DNA from: Chloroflexota bacterium
Lineage (GTDB): Bacteria; Chloroflexota; Anaerolineae; DTPP01
Assembly (NCBI GenBank): GCA_012514615.1
Contig: JAAYZY010000247.1
Coordinates: forward strand, 1 to 17,217
Direction: 5' to 3'
Length of the DNA: 17,217 bases
Shown: one piece after another, positions 7,196-13,595 of the stretch
Numbering within the stretch: the first letter of the stretch is position 1
How the letters are laid out: every line of letters starts with the position of its first letter
Notes under the pieces: model-generated
Seen by the model: the letters and a program-made list of their open reading frames with translations, nothing else
Database searches by the model: none
What the model was told of the DNA's origin: nothing
Position numbers and translations under genes: made by a program

Positions 7196-8373
7196 CGGGC
7201 CGCCTCCTCCGCCGCGCCGGTGGGCTGCAGGGGGTACTCGTAGACTCGGTAGGTCTTGTAGACCGTTCCCCCCAGCATCTGAATGGCCCGGTTCATCATG
7301 GTGTTGTTCTCCAGGATCCAAGACATCTCGGCCATGGCATACCCCTTGGGCAGGCCGTTCTTGGCGGTCAGGTAGTAGAAGACCGCGTCGATGCCTATGG
7401 CCCGGTACTCCTCCAGCACCCCCATGGCGAAGACGCGGCAGATGCTAATCCGGCGGCGGTGCCACAGGTACTTGAGCCAGCCAAACGGCAACAGTCGGCC
7501 GCCCATGTGCAGCAAGGGCTGGTTCATGTCGGGCAGGCTGATGGAGACGCCTACCGGTCTGCCGTCGATCTCGGCGATGAAGATCAGGTTCGGGTCCACC
7601 CAACCTTTCACCCCGCGGGCCAGGTGGTCGATCTCTTCATCCGACATGGGCACGAAGCCCCAGTTGCGCTGCCAGGCAGAGTTGTAGATCACCTTGGCCC
7701 GGCCCAGCTCGTTCTCGAAGTCCTTCATGTTCACCTTGCGAACGGTGAAGCGCTGGCGCTTCATGGCCAGATCCACCACCCTCTTGAGCTTGGGCGGGAA
7801 GCCGGCCATATCTTGGCCCACGGCGGCGATATCCAGCTTGTAGGCCCACAGGTCCATGGCCTTGTGCATCCCGAACGCCTCGATGAACCCTTGGTAGTAG
7901 CGCGGGTTGTAGGTCATGAAGACGACCGGGGGGCAGTCGAAGCCGTCCACCAGGAGGCCGCTCTCTTCGTTGGTGGAGAAGTTCATGGGGCCACGGATGG
8001 CGGCCATGCCGCGCTCGTGCACCCAGACACAGGCGGTGTGCAACAGAGCCTGCGCCGCCCCTGGGTCGTCCATCACCTCGAAGAAGCCGAAGAAGCCAAC
8101 CTTCTCGTCGTGAAACTCGTTGTGGGTGTGGTTGATGTGCGCCGAGATGGTACCCACCACTTGGCCAGCGCGTTCAGCCAGGAAGAGTTGCACTTCAGCG
8201 TGGTCGTAGAAAGGGTTGCGCCTCGGGTTGAAGAAGAGCTTGCGCTCGGCGATGAGCGGCGGCACCCAGTAGGGGTCGTCCTTGTACAGGCGGAAGGGGA
8301 ACTTGATGAACGCCATGAGGTCCCGCTGGCTCAGCACGGGACGGACGACCACGGGGTGGCTGTGGGCTGTCAT
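7192..8373 (-). CDS. GNAT-fold acyltransferase-like protein, function unknown
   Basis: A 393-residue conserved protein that I recognise as a GNAT-like family usually annotated only as N-acetyltransferase or hypothetical. Typical blocks are the N-terminal FIKFPFRLYKDDPYWVPPL (22-40), LFFNPRRNPFYDHAEVQLFLAERAG (46-70) with the following QVVGTISAHIN strand, FFGFFEVMDD (94-103), RGPMNFSTNEESGLLVDGF (127-145) and YNPRYYQGFIEAFGM (155-169). The C-terminal half has a second GNAT-like strand run, FIAEIDGRPVGVSISLPD. No signal peptide or membrane segment. The ATG at 8373 follows GGAG by 8 bases and lies about 50 bases downstream of a good promoter. It overlaps the aminotransferase start by 4 bases, suggesting the two work together, possibly acyl transfer and transamination on one pathway (inference). 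The acyl donor and acceptor are unknown. Confidence 0.8.
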   Translation of the reverse strand: MTAHSHPVVVRPVLSQRDLMAFIKFPFRLYKDDPYWVPPLIAERKLFFNPRRNPFYDHAEVQLFLAERAGQVVGTISAHINHTHNEFHDEKVGFFGFFEVMDDPGAAQALLHTACVWVHERGMAAIRGPMNFSTNEESGLLVDGFDCPPVVFMTYNPRYYQGFIEAFGMHKAMDLWAYKLDIAAVGQDMAGFPPKLKRVVDLAMKRQRFTVRKVNMKDFENELGRAKVIYNSAWQRNWGFVPMSDEEIDHLARGVKGWVDPNLIFIAEIDGRPVGVSISLPDMNQPLLHMGGRLLPFGWLKYLWHRRRISICRVFAMGVLEEYRAIGIDAVFYYLTAKNGLPKGYAMAEMSWILENNTMMNRAIQMLGGTVYKTYRVYEYPLQPTGAAEEAAR

Positions 8374-8432
8374 CGTTGTCACTCCATCTGTGGCTGCGGC
8401 ACGGGCGCGCAGGGGGGCGCGCCACGCCGTCC

Positions 8433-8461
8433 AGTATAGCACAGGCCGGCTCCACCGACAA
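8433..8461 (-). promoter_or_regulatory. Sigma-70-type promoter for the GNAT-aminotransferase pair
   Basis: Minus strand: -35 TTGTCG (8461-8456), 17-base spacer, -10 TATACT (8438-8433), with TGTGC just before the -10 (extended -10). Predicted start near 8426, leaving about 50 bases to the ATG at 8373. The 145-base gap 8374-8518 holds this promoter and, nearer the amidohydrolase end, only a weak GC-rich inverted repeat (8490-8502). Confidence 0.75.
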
Positions 8462-8518
8462 CTGAGGGTGAGGGGTGCGTGTGATGTTGGGGGCTGGGCC
8501 CCGTGGGTATGCTGCCGG

Positions 8519-9265
8519 CTAACGCGCCAGGGCGGGGAAGAGCGCCTCCGCGCTGCGGTGCAGCACCCAGGCGGTTTCTTCGTCGCCTAGGGGGAGCGTC
8601 TGCACCTTGGCCAAGGAGTAGACCGGCGCCTCCAGGCCGCCGAAGGGGTAGTCTGACCCCCACAGCATGCGCCGTACGCCCACCTTCTGGGCCATCTGGC
8701 GCAGGCCCAGGGGCGGGGGGCCGCAGACCAGCAGGTAGACGTTGGCGAACCGCTGGGCGGCCTGGATGGCCAAGGGCCAGAAGTTGCCCAGGCCGGCATG
8801 GCCCAACACAACCTTGGCCGTGGGCACTTGTTCGGCCACGTAGGCCACTTGGGCGGTGTCGGAGAAGGGGGGCGTGCCGTCGTGGAAGACCACCGGCAGG
8901 CCCAAGGCCGCGGCCTCCCGCACGAAGGCGATGGTGGCAGCGTCGGTGGCGGCGATGGACTGCATCCACGGATGTAGCTTCACGCCCACCATGCCCAGTT
9001 CGTGGGCGCAGCGGTGCAGCTCGCGCAGGGCTCCTTCGCCATCCCGCGGGTGGGCGCTGCAGCAGGGGTACAGCACCTTGGGGTAGCGGGCGGCAGCTTC
9101 GGCCAGGGCGTCGTTGCCCGCGCGGGGGTCCCCCCACAGCCCCTCATAGGTGAAGAGGATGGCCTTGTCGTCCCCGAAGCTGTGCAGCCCGTCGACAAAG
9201 GCATCCAGGCTGGGCAGGGGCTGGCCCGGCCCAGCCATGAGATGCGTGTGCGCGTCGATAATCAT
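8519..9265 (-). CDS. Amidohydrolase family protein (Amidohydro_2), paralog 1
   Basis: TIM-barrel metal-dependent hydrolase or decarboxylase of the COG2159/Amidohydro_2 type, 248 residues. The metal ligands expected for the family are present: HxH at H6/H8 in IIDAHTHL, H128 in VVFHDG, H156 in VVLGHAG, and D205 in LWGSDYPFGG. GVKLHPW (95-100) marks the middle strand. I choose the ATG at 9265 (MIIDAH) over the ATG at 9271 because the GAGGG Shine-Dalgarno lies 7 bases before it but only 1 base before the other. It starts 10 bases after the stop of a paralogous gene; both end in a similar LAKVxxLxLxxxxxAWVL helix, which indicates an old duplication. Last gene of a probable four-gene operon. Substrate unknown. 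Confidence 0.87.
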   Translation of the reverse strand: MIIDAHTHLMAGPGQPLPSLDAFVDGLHSFGDDKAILFTYEGLWGDPRAGNDALAEAAARYPKVLYPCCSAHPRDGEGALRELHRCAHELGMVGVKLHPWMQSIAATDAATIAFVREAAALGLPVVFHDGTPPFSDTAQVAYVAEQVPTAKVVLGHAGLGNFWPLAIQAAQRFANVYLLVCGPPPLGLRQMAQKVGVRRMLWGSDYPFGGLEAPVYSLAKVQTLPLGDEETAWVLHRSAEALFPALAR

Positions 9266-9275
9266 CCCCATTCCC

Positions 9276-10007
9276 TCACCACGATCCCAAGAGCTTCTCT
9301 ATGGTGCCGCCCAAGACCCAGGCCTCGTCTGCCGGCGATAGCCCCAACGACCGTACCTTGGCCAGCTCCACCTCGATGGTGGAGGTGGGGCTGTTGGAGC
9401 CGAAGATCAGATGATCTGCGCCCAGGTCGTGGGCAGCCTGGGTCAGCGGGGCCGTGGAGGCCCGCAGAGAGGTCTCGATGTAGATGTTGGGCCGACCCTG
9501 CACAGTGGGCAGGACATCGAACCAATAGTCGGGGAACGCGCCATGGCCCATGATGAAGACCGTCTCCGGGAAGTCCAGCGACAGCCAACGCAACTGCATG
9601 GGCAGGGCGTAGATGGGGGTGGCGGTGTGGCAATAGACCGGGATGCCCAGGTCGGTGGCCGCTTCGATGAGCGGGTAGACCATCTCCGCCGAGAGGAAGA
9701 ACCCCTGGCGGGCTGGGTCCAGCTTCAGGCCGCGCAGGCCCTGGCCCACCGCCCAACGCAGCTCTTCCACCGCCTGGGCGCCGTACCAGGGGTTGGCGAC
9801 GGCGAAGCCCACGAAACGGTCGGGGTGCGCCTGCACCGCATCCAGCATCAACTGATTGCCCTCGCGGTTGTGGAGGATGATCTGCTCCTCCACTGGGCAG
9901 ATGACGGCGCGGTCAACTCCCCAGCGGTCCATCTCCCGCAGCAGCTCATCCACGGTCTGCTGTTTTTCGACGCCGTGTCCGATGTGGCAATGACCATCAA
10001 CGACCAC
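9276..10007 (-). CDS. Amidohydrolase family protein, paralog 2, with Asp-to-Asn at the metal site
   Basis: Second Amidohydro_2-type TIM-barrel protein, 243 residues, aligning end to end with its neighbour. Metal-type residues H6 and H8 (VDGHCH), H127 (VYCHTA) and H155 (IMGHG) are present, but the position that is D205 in the paralog (GSDYP) is N205 here (GSNSP). That Asp is normally the catalytic/metal ligand of the last strand, so activity may be altered or the protein may act on another type of substrate. GLKLDPARQGF (93-103) replaces GVKLHPW. The start is GTG at 10007, supported by AAGGAG 7 bases upstream and by the conserved VVDGHCH start. It begins 12 bases after the oxidoreductase stop and is followed 10 bases later by paralog 1. 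Confidence 0.87.
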   Translation of the reverse strand: MVVDGHCHIGHGVEKQQTVDELLREMDRWGVDRAVICPVEEQIILHNREGNQLMLDAVQAHPDRFVGFAVANPWYGAQAVEELRWAVGQGLRGLKLDPARQGFFLSAEMVYPLIEAATDLGIPVYCHTATPIYALPMQLRWLSLDFPETVFIMGHGAFPDYWFDVLPTVQGRPNIYIETSLRASTAPLTQAAHDLGADHLIFGSNSPTSTIEVELAKVRSLGLSPADEAWVLGGTIEKLLGSW

Positions 10008-10019
10008 GAGTTGGCTCCT

Positions 10020-11057
10020 TCAGTCAAGCTCCACTGGTTGACGTTCGCGGGCCGATTCGGCGATGGCGCAGACGATGCGGGTCACCGCCACCGCGTCTTG
10101 CGCTGTGACCACCGTGGGCCGGCCGGCCAGGATGTCTTCCACGAACTGGGAGACGGCATCGTGGATGGTGCCCCAAGGCTTGCCTCGCTGCGAGCCGGCC
10201 AGGAAACCCGGGGTGCTGTAGCCGCCAGGCGTGGCCACCTGCACCAGGGGTACTGTGTGATCCAACACCACCCACGCCTTGCTGAAGGCGAAGTGGGTGT
10301 AGCACTGGGCCACCGAGGGCATGGTCTCCGGCAGGAACCAGAGCGCCACAAAAGTGGCGATGGCGCCGTTGGCGAACTCCACCGTGGCATGGTAGAGGTC
10401 CTGCACGTTGATGCCCTTCTCTTGCAGCACGCCAGCGTTGGAGACGGCATAGACCCGGGTTGCCTCGCTGCCCATGATCCAGCGGACTCGGTCCACTTCG
10501 TGGGAGAAGAGCCAATGGGGCAGCTCGGTGTGGCTGGACCAAGAGAGCATCTTCATGGGCACGTAGAGGGTGTTGTTGAGGCGGGCGTGGGCGTAGCGGG
10601 GCGTCCCGAAGTCGCCGCGGGCCGCTCGCTCCACCACCGACAGGGTGGGCGCCTGGCAGCGGTGGGAGTAGTTGACCATGATCTGCAGGCCCTTCTCAGC
10701 GGCCTTGTCGGCCATGAGCTGGGCGTCGGCCACGGTCTGGGCCATGGGTTTCTCCAGCAACACGTGCTTGCCGGCCTCCAGGGCGGCGAGGGTCGGCTCC
10801 AGGTGCAGGTGGTCTGGGGTCACGACCGACACCGCCTGAATCTCCGGGTGCTCTCGCAGCATCTGGTGGAAGTCGGTGTAGGCGTGGGGGATGCCCCTCT
10901 CGGCTGCCACCTTGCGCACGTGGTCTTCCCGCACGTCAGCGATGGCCACCAGCTCGGCGGTGGGCAGGGCCAGGTAGCTCTGCACATGCCCCATGCCTTG
11001 CAGCCCCGCGCCGATGCAGGCCACCTTCAGCGGATTGGCGATCTTCCAATGGGTCAC
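10020..11057 (-). CDS. Gfo/Idh/MocA family NAD(P)-dependent oxidoreductase
   Basis: A 345-residue dehydrogenase of the glucose-fructose oxidoreductase/inositol dehydrogenase family. The N-terminal Rossmann domain shows VACIGAGLQGMGH (12-24, dinucleotide GxGxxG), the acidic end of strand 2 in IADVRED (39-45), VVTPDHLH (78-85), and the hallmark EKP at 102-104 in LLEKPMAQT, whose Lys is part of the catalytic site. MVNYSHR (127-133) and the later SHEVDRVRWIMG block are typical of the C-terminal substrate domain. The GTG at 11057 follows GGAGG by 9 bases; the frame is open further upstream but that part is not family-like. Substrate is probably a sugar, cyclitol or related polyol (known of the family, not shown here). 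Second gene of the UroD-oxidoreductase-amidohydrolase set. Confidence 0.93.
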   Translation of the reverse strand: MTHWKIANPLKVACIGAGLQGMGHVQSYLALPTAELVAIADVREDHVRKVAAERGIPHAYTDFHQMLREHPEIQAVSVVTPDHLHLEPTLAALEAGKHVLLEKPMAQTVADAQLMADKAAEKGLQIMVNYSHRCQAPTLSVVERAARGDFGTPRYAHARLNNTLYVPMKMLSWSSHTELPHWLFSHEVDRVRWIMGSEATRVYAVSNAGVLQEKGINVQDLYHATVEFANGAIATFVALWFLPETMPSVAQCYTHFAFSKAWVVLDHTVPLVQVATPGGYSTPGFLAGSQRGKPWGTIHDAVSQFVEDILAGRPTVVTAQDAVAVTRIVCAIAESARERQPVELD

Positions 11058-11099
11058 TTTTCGATTCCTCCAGGGTTGCCTCTGTTCTGGGCGGCGGCC

Positions 11100-11113
11100 A
11101 GGCCCGCGGGCCT
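11100..11113. repeat. 14-base perfect palindrome after the UroD-like gene
   Basis: AGGCCCGCGGGCCT touches the last base of the UroD-like stop codon, in the 55-base gap before the oxidoreductase. It could form a short hairpin in the mRNA between the two cistrons or be a protein site. No T-run follows, so it is not a terminator. GC-rich DNA makes short palindromes common. Confidence 0.35.
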
Positions 11114-12174
11114 CAATAGCCGCCGAACTCGCGCACAGCCTGTACGAAGGCCACGATGTTCTCCCAGGGGACCTCAGGCTCCAGGGTGTGGCTGGGCCCG
11201 ATGAGCAGCCCGCCGCCCTGGCCCACCGTCTCGATGCGCAGCCGCACCTCCTCCCGCACGTCCAGCGGGGTGCCAAAGGGCATGGTAGTCTGCGTGCCGA
11301 TGGTGCCCCAGAAGGCCAGGCGGTCGCCGAACTGCCGCTTGACCTCAGCCGGGTCCATGCACTCCGGCTGAACCGGGTTCAATACGTCCACGCCGATCTC
11401 GATGAGGTCTGGGATGATCGGCAGAATGTAACCGTCGCTGTGGTAGGCGAAGATGACATCCGGCCGGGCGGCCTTGGCCGCAGCGATGATGCGGCCAAGG
11501 CGCGGTTTGATCCAGCGCCGCCAATCGTCGGGGCGCATGATCATGCGGTCTTGCATGCCCACGTCTTCGCCCACCAACAGGATGTCTACCCCGGTCTGGG
11601 CCCACAAGCCAGCCTGCGCCACCAGCAGCGGCTCCACGTGGTCCATGAGGGCTTCGGCCAGTGGCAGGTTGACCTTGAGGTCGACCATGAACTCCTGGTA
11701 GCCTCGCAGTTGCCAACAGGTGTCGAACACGGCGAAGTCCACCTCGCCGCGCACGGCCAGGCCTTCTGCGTGGAAGCTGGCCACCTGTTGGGCGGCGTCT
11801 TGGTAGCGGTAGGGCTGATCGATGTCGGGGTAGGGGTATTCGGCCGCCTGCTGGACGGTGGTGATGCTCCTCATGGGGTAGCGGCGGCCCACCAGGTGGT
11901 AGAAATCGGCGGGCACCCGGGCCACGCCCCACTCATCGAACACGGTGCCGGCGGGCAGCGGTTCGTAATATGGGGTGAAGTCCGCAGCCTGCCGCGATGG
12001 CCCGATGCGCACGTGGCGCATGGGCACCTGGAAGTAGGCCCAGGGGTCCTCGTGGCCGGTGTGCCGGCGAAACGTCTCCAGCACCGCCGGGGTGAAGCCG
12101 TGGAAATCGAAGGGCACGGCGTCTGGCTCCTGGCGGCGCAGGGCCGTCACCACACGCTGGCGCGGTGTAGGCAT
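11113..12174 (-). CDS. Uroporphyrinogen decarboxylase superfamily protein (methyltransferase-like), not heme HemE
   Basis: A 353-residue TIM-barrel protein of the URO-D/MtaA-CmuA superfamily. Features: N-terminal TPRQRVVTALRRQEPDAVPFD (3-23), the superfamily opening; EDVGMQDRMIMRPDDW (203-218); AYHSDGYI (243-250); GVDVLNPVQPECMDP (261-275), FWGTIGTQ (288-295) and the end block GPSHTLEPEVPWENI (326-340). It lacks the Arg-rich N-terminus and loop typical of true HemE, so a role in cobamide- or corrinoid-linked methyl transfer, or a decarboxylase-like reaction in catabolism, is more likely (inference). The ATG at 12174 follows AAGGAGG by 5 bases. First gene of a leftward set with a Gfo/Idh/MocA dehydrogenase and two amidohydrolases; no promoter stands out in the 101-base gap upstream. 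Confidence 0.88.
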   Translation of the reverse strand: MPTPRQRVVTALRRQEPDAVPFDFHGFTPAVLETFRRHTGHEDPWAYFQVPMRHVRIGPSRQAADFTPYYEPLPAGTVFDEWGVARVPADFYHLVGRRYPMRSITTVQQAAEYPYPDIDQPYRYQDAAQQVASFHAEGLAVRGEVDFAVFDTCWQLRGYQEFMVDLKVNLPLAEALMDHVEPLLVAQAGLWAQTGVDILLVGEDVGMQDRMIMRPDDWRRWIKPRLGRIIAAAKAARPDVIFAYHSDGYILPIIPDLIEIGVDVLNPVQPECMDPAEVKRQFGDRLAFWGTIGTQTTMPFGTPLDVREEVRLRIETVGQGGGLLIGPSHTLEPEVPWENIVAFVQAVREFGGY

Positions 12175-12219
12175 GGGTCCTCCTTCGCTGGCTACCACAT
12201 GGCAGTCCCGCTGACCCTG

Positions 12220-12246
12220 GGGGGTGAGCGGCGGGTGCTCACCCCC
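12220..12246 (-). terminator. Hairpin after pgk, probable transcription end
   Basis: GGGGGTGAGC and GCTCACCCCC form a 10-bp perfect stem with a 7-base loop, 30 bases after the pgk stop and 46 bases before the UroD-like gene. No T-tract follows on the minus strand, so it may be a Rho-assisted or U-less terminator, or a 3'-end stabilising structure. Confidence 0.5.
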
Positions 12247-12275
12247 GACCGGGCCCTGCGGTTGCCGTCGTGAGC

Positions 12276-13523
12276 CTACCCTCGCTTGGCAGCCTTGCGC
12301 AGCGCTTCCACCACGGCCAACGGCTCGCCAGCCAGGAAGCGCACTAGCCCGCCGCCAGCGGTGCAGACATAGGAGAAGCTGTCCAGCACCTTGAACTTCT
12401 TGCCCGCCGAGATGCTATCGCCGCCGCCGATGACGGTGTAGGCTGGCGATTCGGCTAGCGCCTTCCATATGGCCTGGGTGCCATAGGCGGAGATCTCCTT
12501 CTCGTACACGCCGGCCGGGCCGTTGATGAAGATCGTCTTGGCCGCGGCGATGCGGGCGCTGTAGTCGGCCACGGTGCCGTGCCCCACATCGACGATGGGG
12601 CCGCTCACCGGCAGGTTGCTGCGGTCGGCCTCACGGCGTTGGCCGCCGGCCACCACGGCCACGTCCACCGGGAAGTGCAGGCGGTCGCCGAAGTTGGCCA
12701 GCAGCTCCTTGGCCTGCTCCAGGAACTGCAGGAGGTTCTTGCCCTCCAGGAACTTCTCGTTGTCTGGGCCCAGGCTGTAGCCGGCGGCCATGAGCATGAT
12801 CTGCCCGGTGAGTCCTGCGGTGAGCACCCCGTCGGCGGCCCCACTCTCCAGGGCCACGCGCATCATCTTGAAGGCGTCGAGGATCTTGGCCCCACCCAGG
12901 ACGAACAAGCAGGGACGCTGCGGATTGCCCAAGACGGCCGTGAGGGCGCGCATCTCCTCTTCGAAAAGCCGACCGGCGGCTGAAGGGAGCAGCTCCTGGA
13001 AGCCCACCAGGGTGGGCTCAGAGCGGTGTGCGGCGGCAAAGGCATCGCAGACGTAGAGGTCGGCCAAGGGAGCCAGGTGGCGCACTACGTAGGTCTTGGC
13101 CTGTTCCTCCGGCGGCAGCTGCACCTGCTCTTCGAAGATGATAGTCTCTTCGGTGTGGATGCGCACGTTCTCCAGCAGCAGGATCTCGCCCGGCTTCAGG
13201 CTACGGATCCGCTCCCGAGCTCCGGGGCCGGCCACGTCGTCCAGATACTCCACTGGTTTGCCCAGCAGGCGGGAGATGATGGCCGCGTGCTGCTCGAGCA
13301 TGATGAAGTTCTCGTACTCCAGGGGGTCGGCCTGGTGGGCCAAGATGACGAGCTTGGCCCCCTTGTCGGAGAGCTCCTTGATGGTGGGCATGCAGCGGCT
13401 GATGCGGGTGTCGTCCTTGATGATCTTGGTCTCGTGGTTGATGGGCGAGTTGATGTCCACCCGCAGCAGAACCGTCTTGCCTTGGACATCGAAGTCATCC
13501 AGCGTTCGTACGTCGAGTCCCAT
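12276..13523 (-). CDS. pgk: Phosphoglycerate kinase, archaeal-type, with altered substrate motif
   Basis: Two-domain kinase that makes ATP and 3-phosphoglycerate from 1,3-bisphosphoglycerate. The 415-residue protein reads like archaeal PGK: VLLRVDINSPI (18-28), KDDTRISRCMPTIKEL (36-51), LAHQ (61-64), EYLDDVAGPGARERI (92-106), GEILLLENVRIHTEE (112-126), then AAAHRSEPT and, near the end, VIGGGDSISAGKKF. Basic-patch residues R21, H63, the Arg of ENVR and the Arg of AHRS are kept. The Arg of the universal HxGRP motif is missing: residues 62-67 read AHQADP, so D66 sits where Arg contacts the 3PG phosphate. It may therefore act on a different acyl phosphate. The ATG at 13523 follows GGAGG by 5 bases. 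Last gene of the ABC-ADH-GAPDH-PGK run; a hairpin separates it from gap. Confidence 0.9.
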   Translation of the reverse strand: MGLDVRTLDDFDVQGKTVLLRVDINSPINHETKIIKDDTRISRCMPTIKELSDKGAKLVILAHQADPLEYENFIMLEQHAAIISRLLGKPVEYLDDVAGPGARERIRSLKPGEILLLENVRIHTEETIIFEEQVQLPPEEQAKTYVVRHLAPLADLYVCDAFAAAHRSEPTLVGFQELLPSAAGRLFEEEMRALTAVLGNPQRPCLFVLGGAKILDAFKMMRVALESGAADGVLTAGLTGQIMLMAAGYSLGPDNEKFLEGKNLLQFLEQAKELLANFGDRLHFPVDVAVVAGGQRREADRSNLPVSGPIVDVGHGTVADYSARIAAAKTIFINGPAGVYEKEISAYGTQAIWKALAESPAYTVIGGGDSISAGKKFKVLDSFSYVCTAGGGLVRFLAGEPLAVVEALRKAAKRG

Positions 13524-13557
13524 CCGTTCCTCCTTGACACCTGAGTGGGGAGATGGC

Positions 13558-13585
13558 CCGGGGCGGGGCCCCGGCCCCGCCCCGG
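13558..13585. repeat. Very stable intercistronic inverted repeat between gap and pgk
   Basis: CCGGGGCGGGGCC and GGCCCCGCCCCGG are perfect 13-base arms with only CC between them, inside the 72-base gap. No T-run follows in either direction. Such a structure can protect an upstream mRNA 3' end, attenuate readthrough or mark a processing site; here it would set the gap:pgk ratio (inference). Confidence 0.6.
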
Positions 13586-13595
13586 CACGAGGGGG

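Noticed and set aside
8490..8502. GGGGC-TGG-GCCCC inverted repeat as terminator of the amidohydrolase operon
   Set aside because: Only 5 bp, no T-run, and expected by chance at this base composition.
9411..11204. 597-codon plus-strand frame
   Set aside because: It lies antisense to the amidohydrolase and oxidoreductase genes and has the His/Gly/Val-rich composition typical of shadow frames in GC-rich DNA.
11113..12174. UroD-like gene as hemE
   Set aside because: It lacks the N-terminal Arg-rich substrate motif of true HemE and sits in a catabolic-looking cluster without other heme genes.
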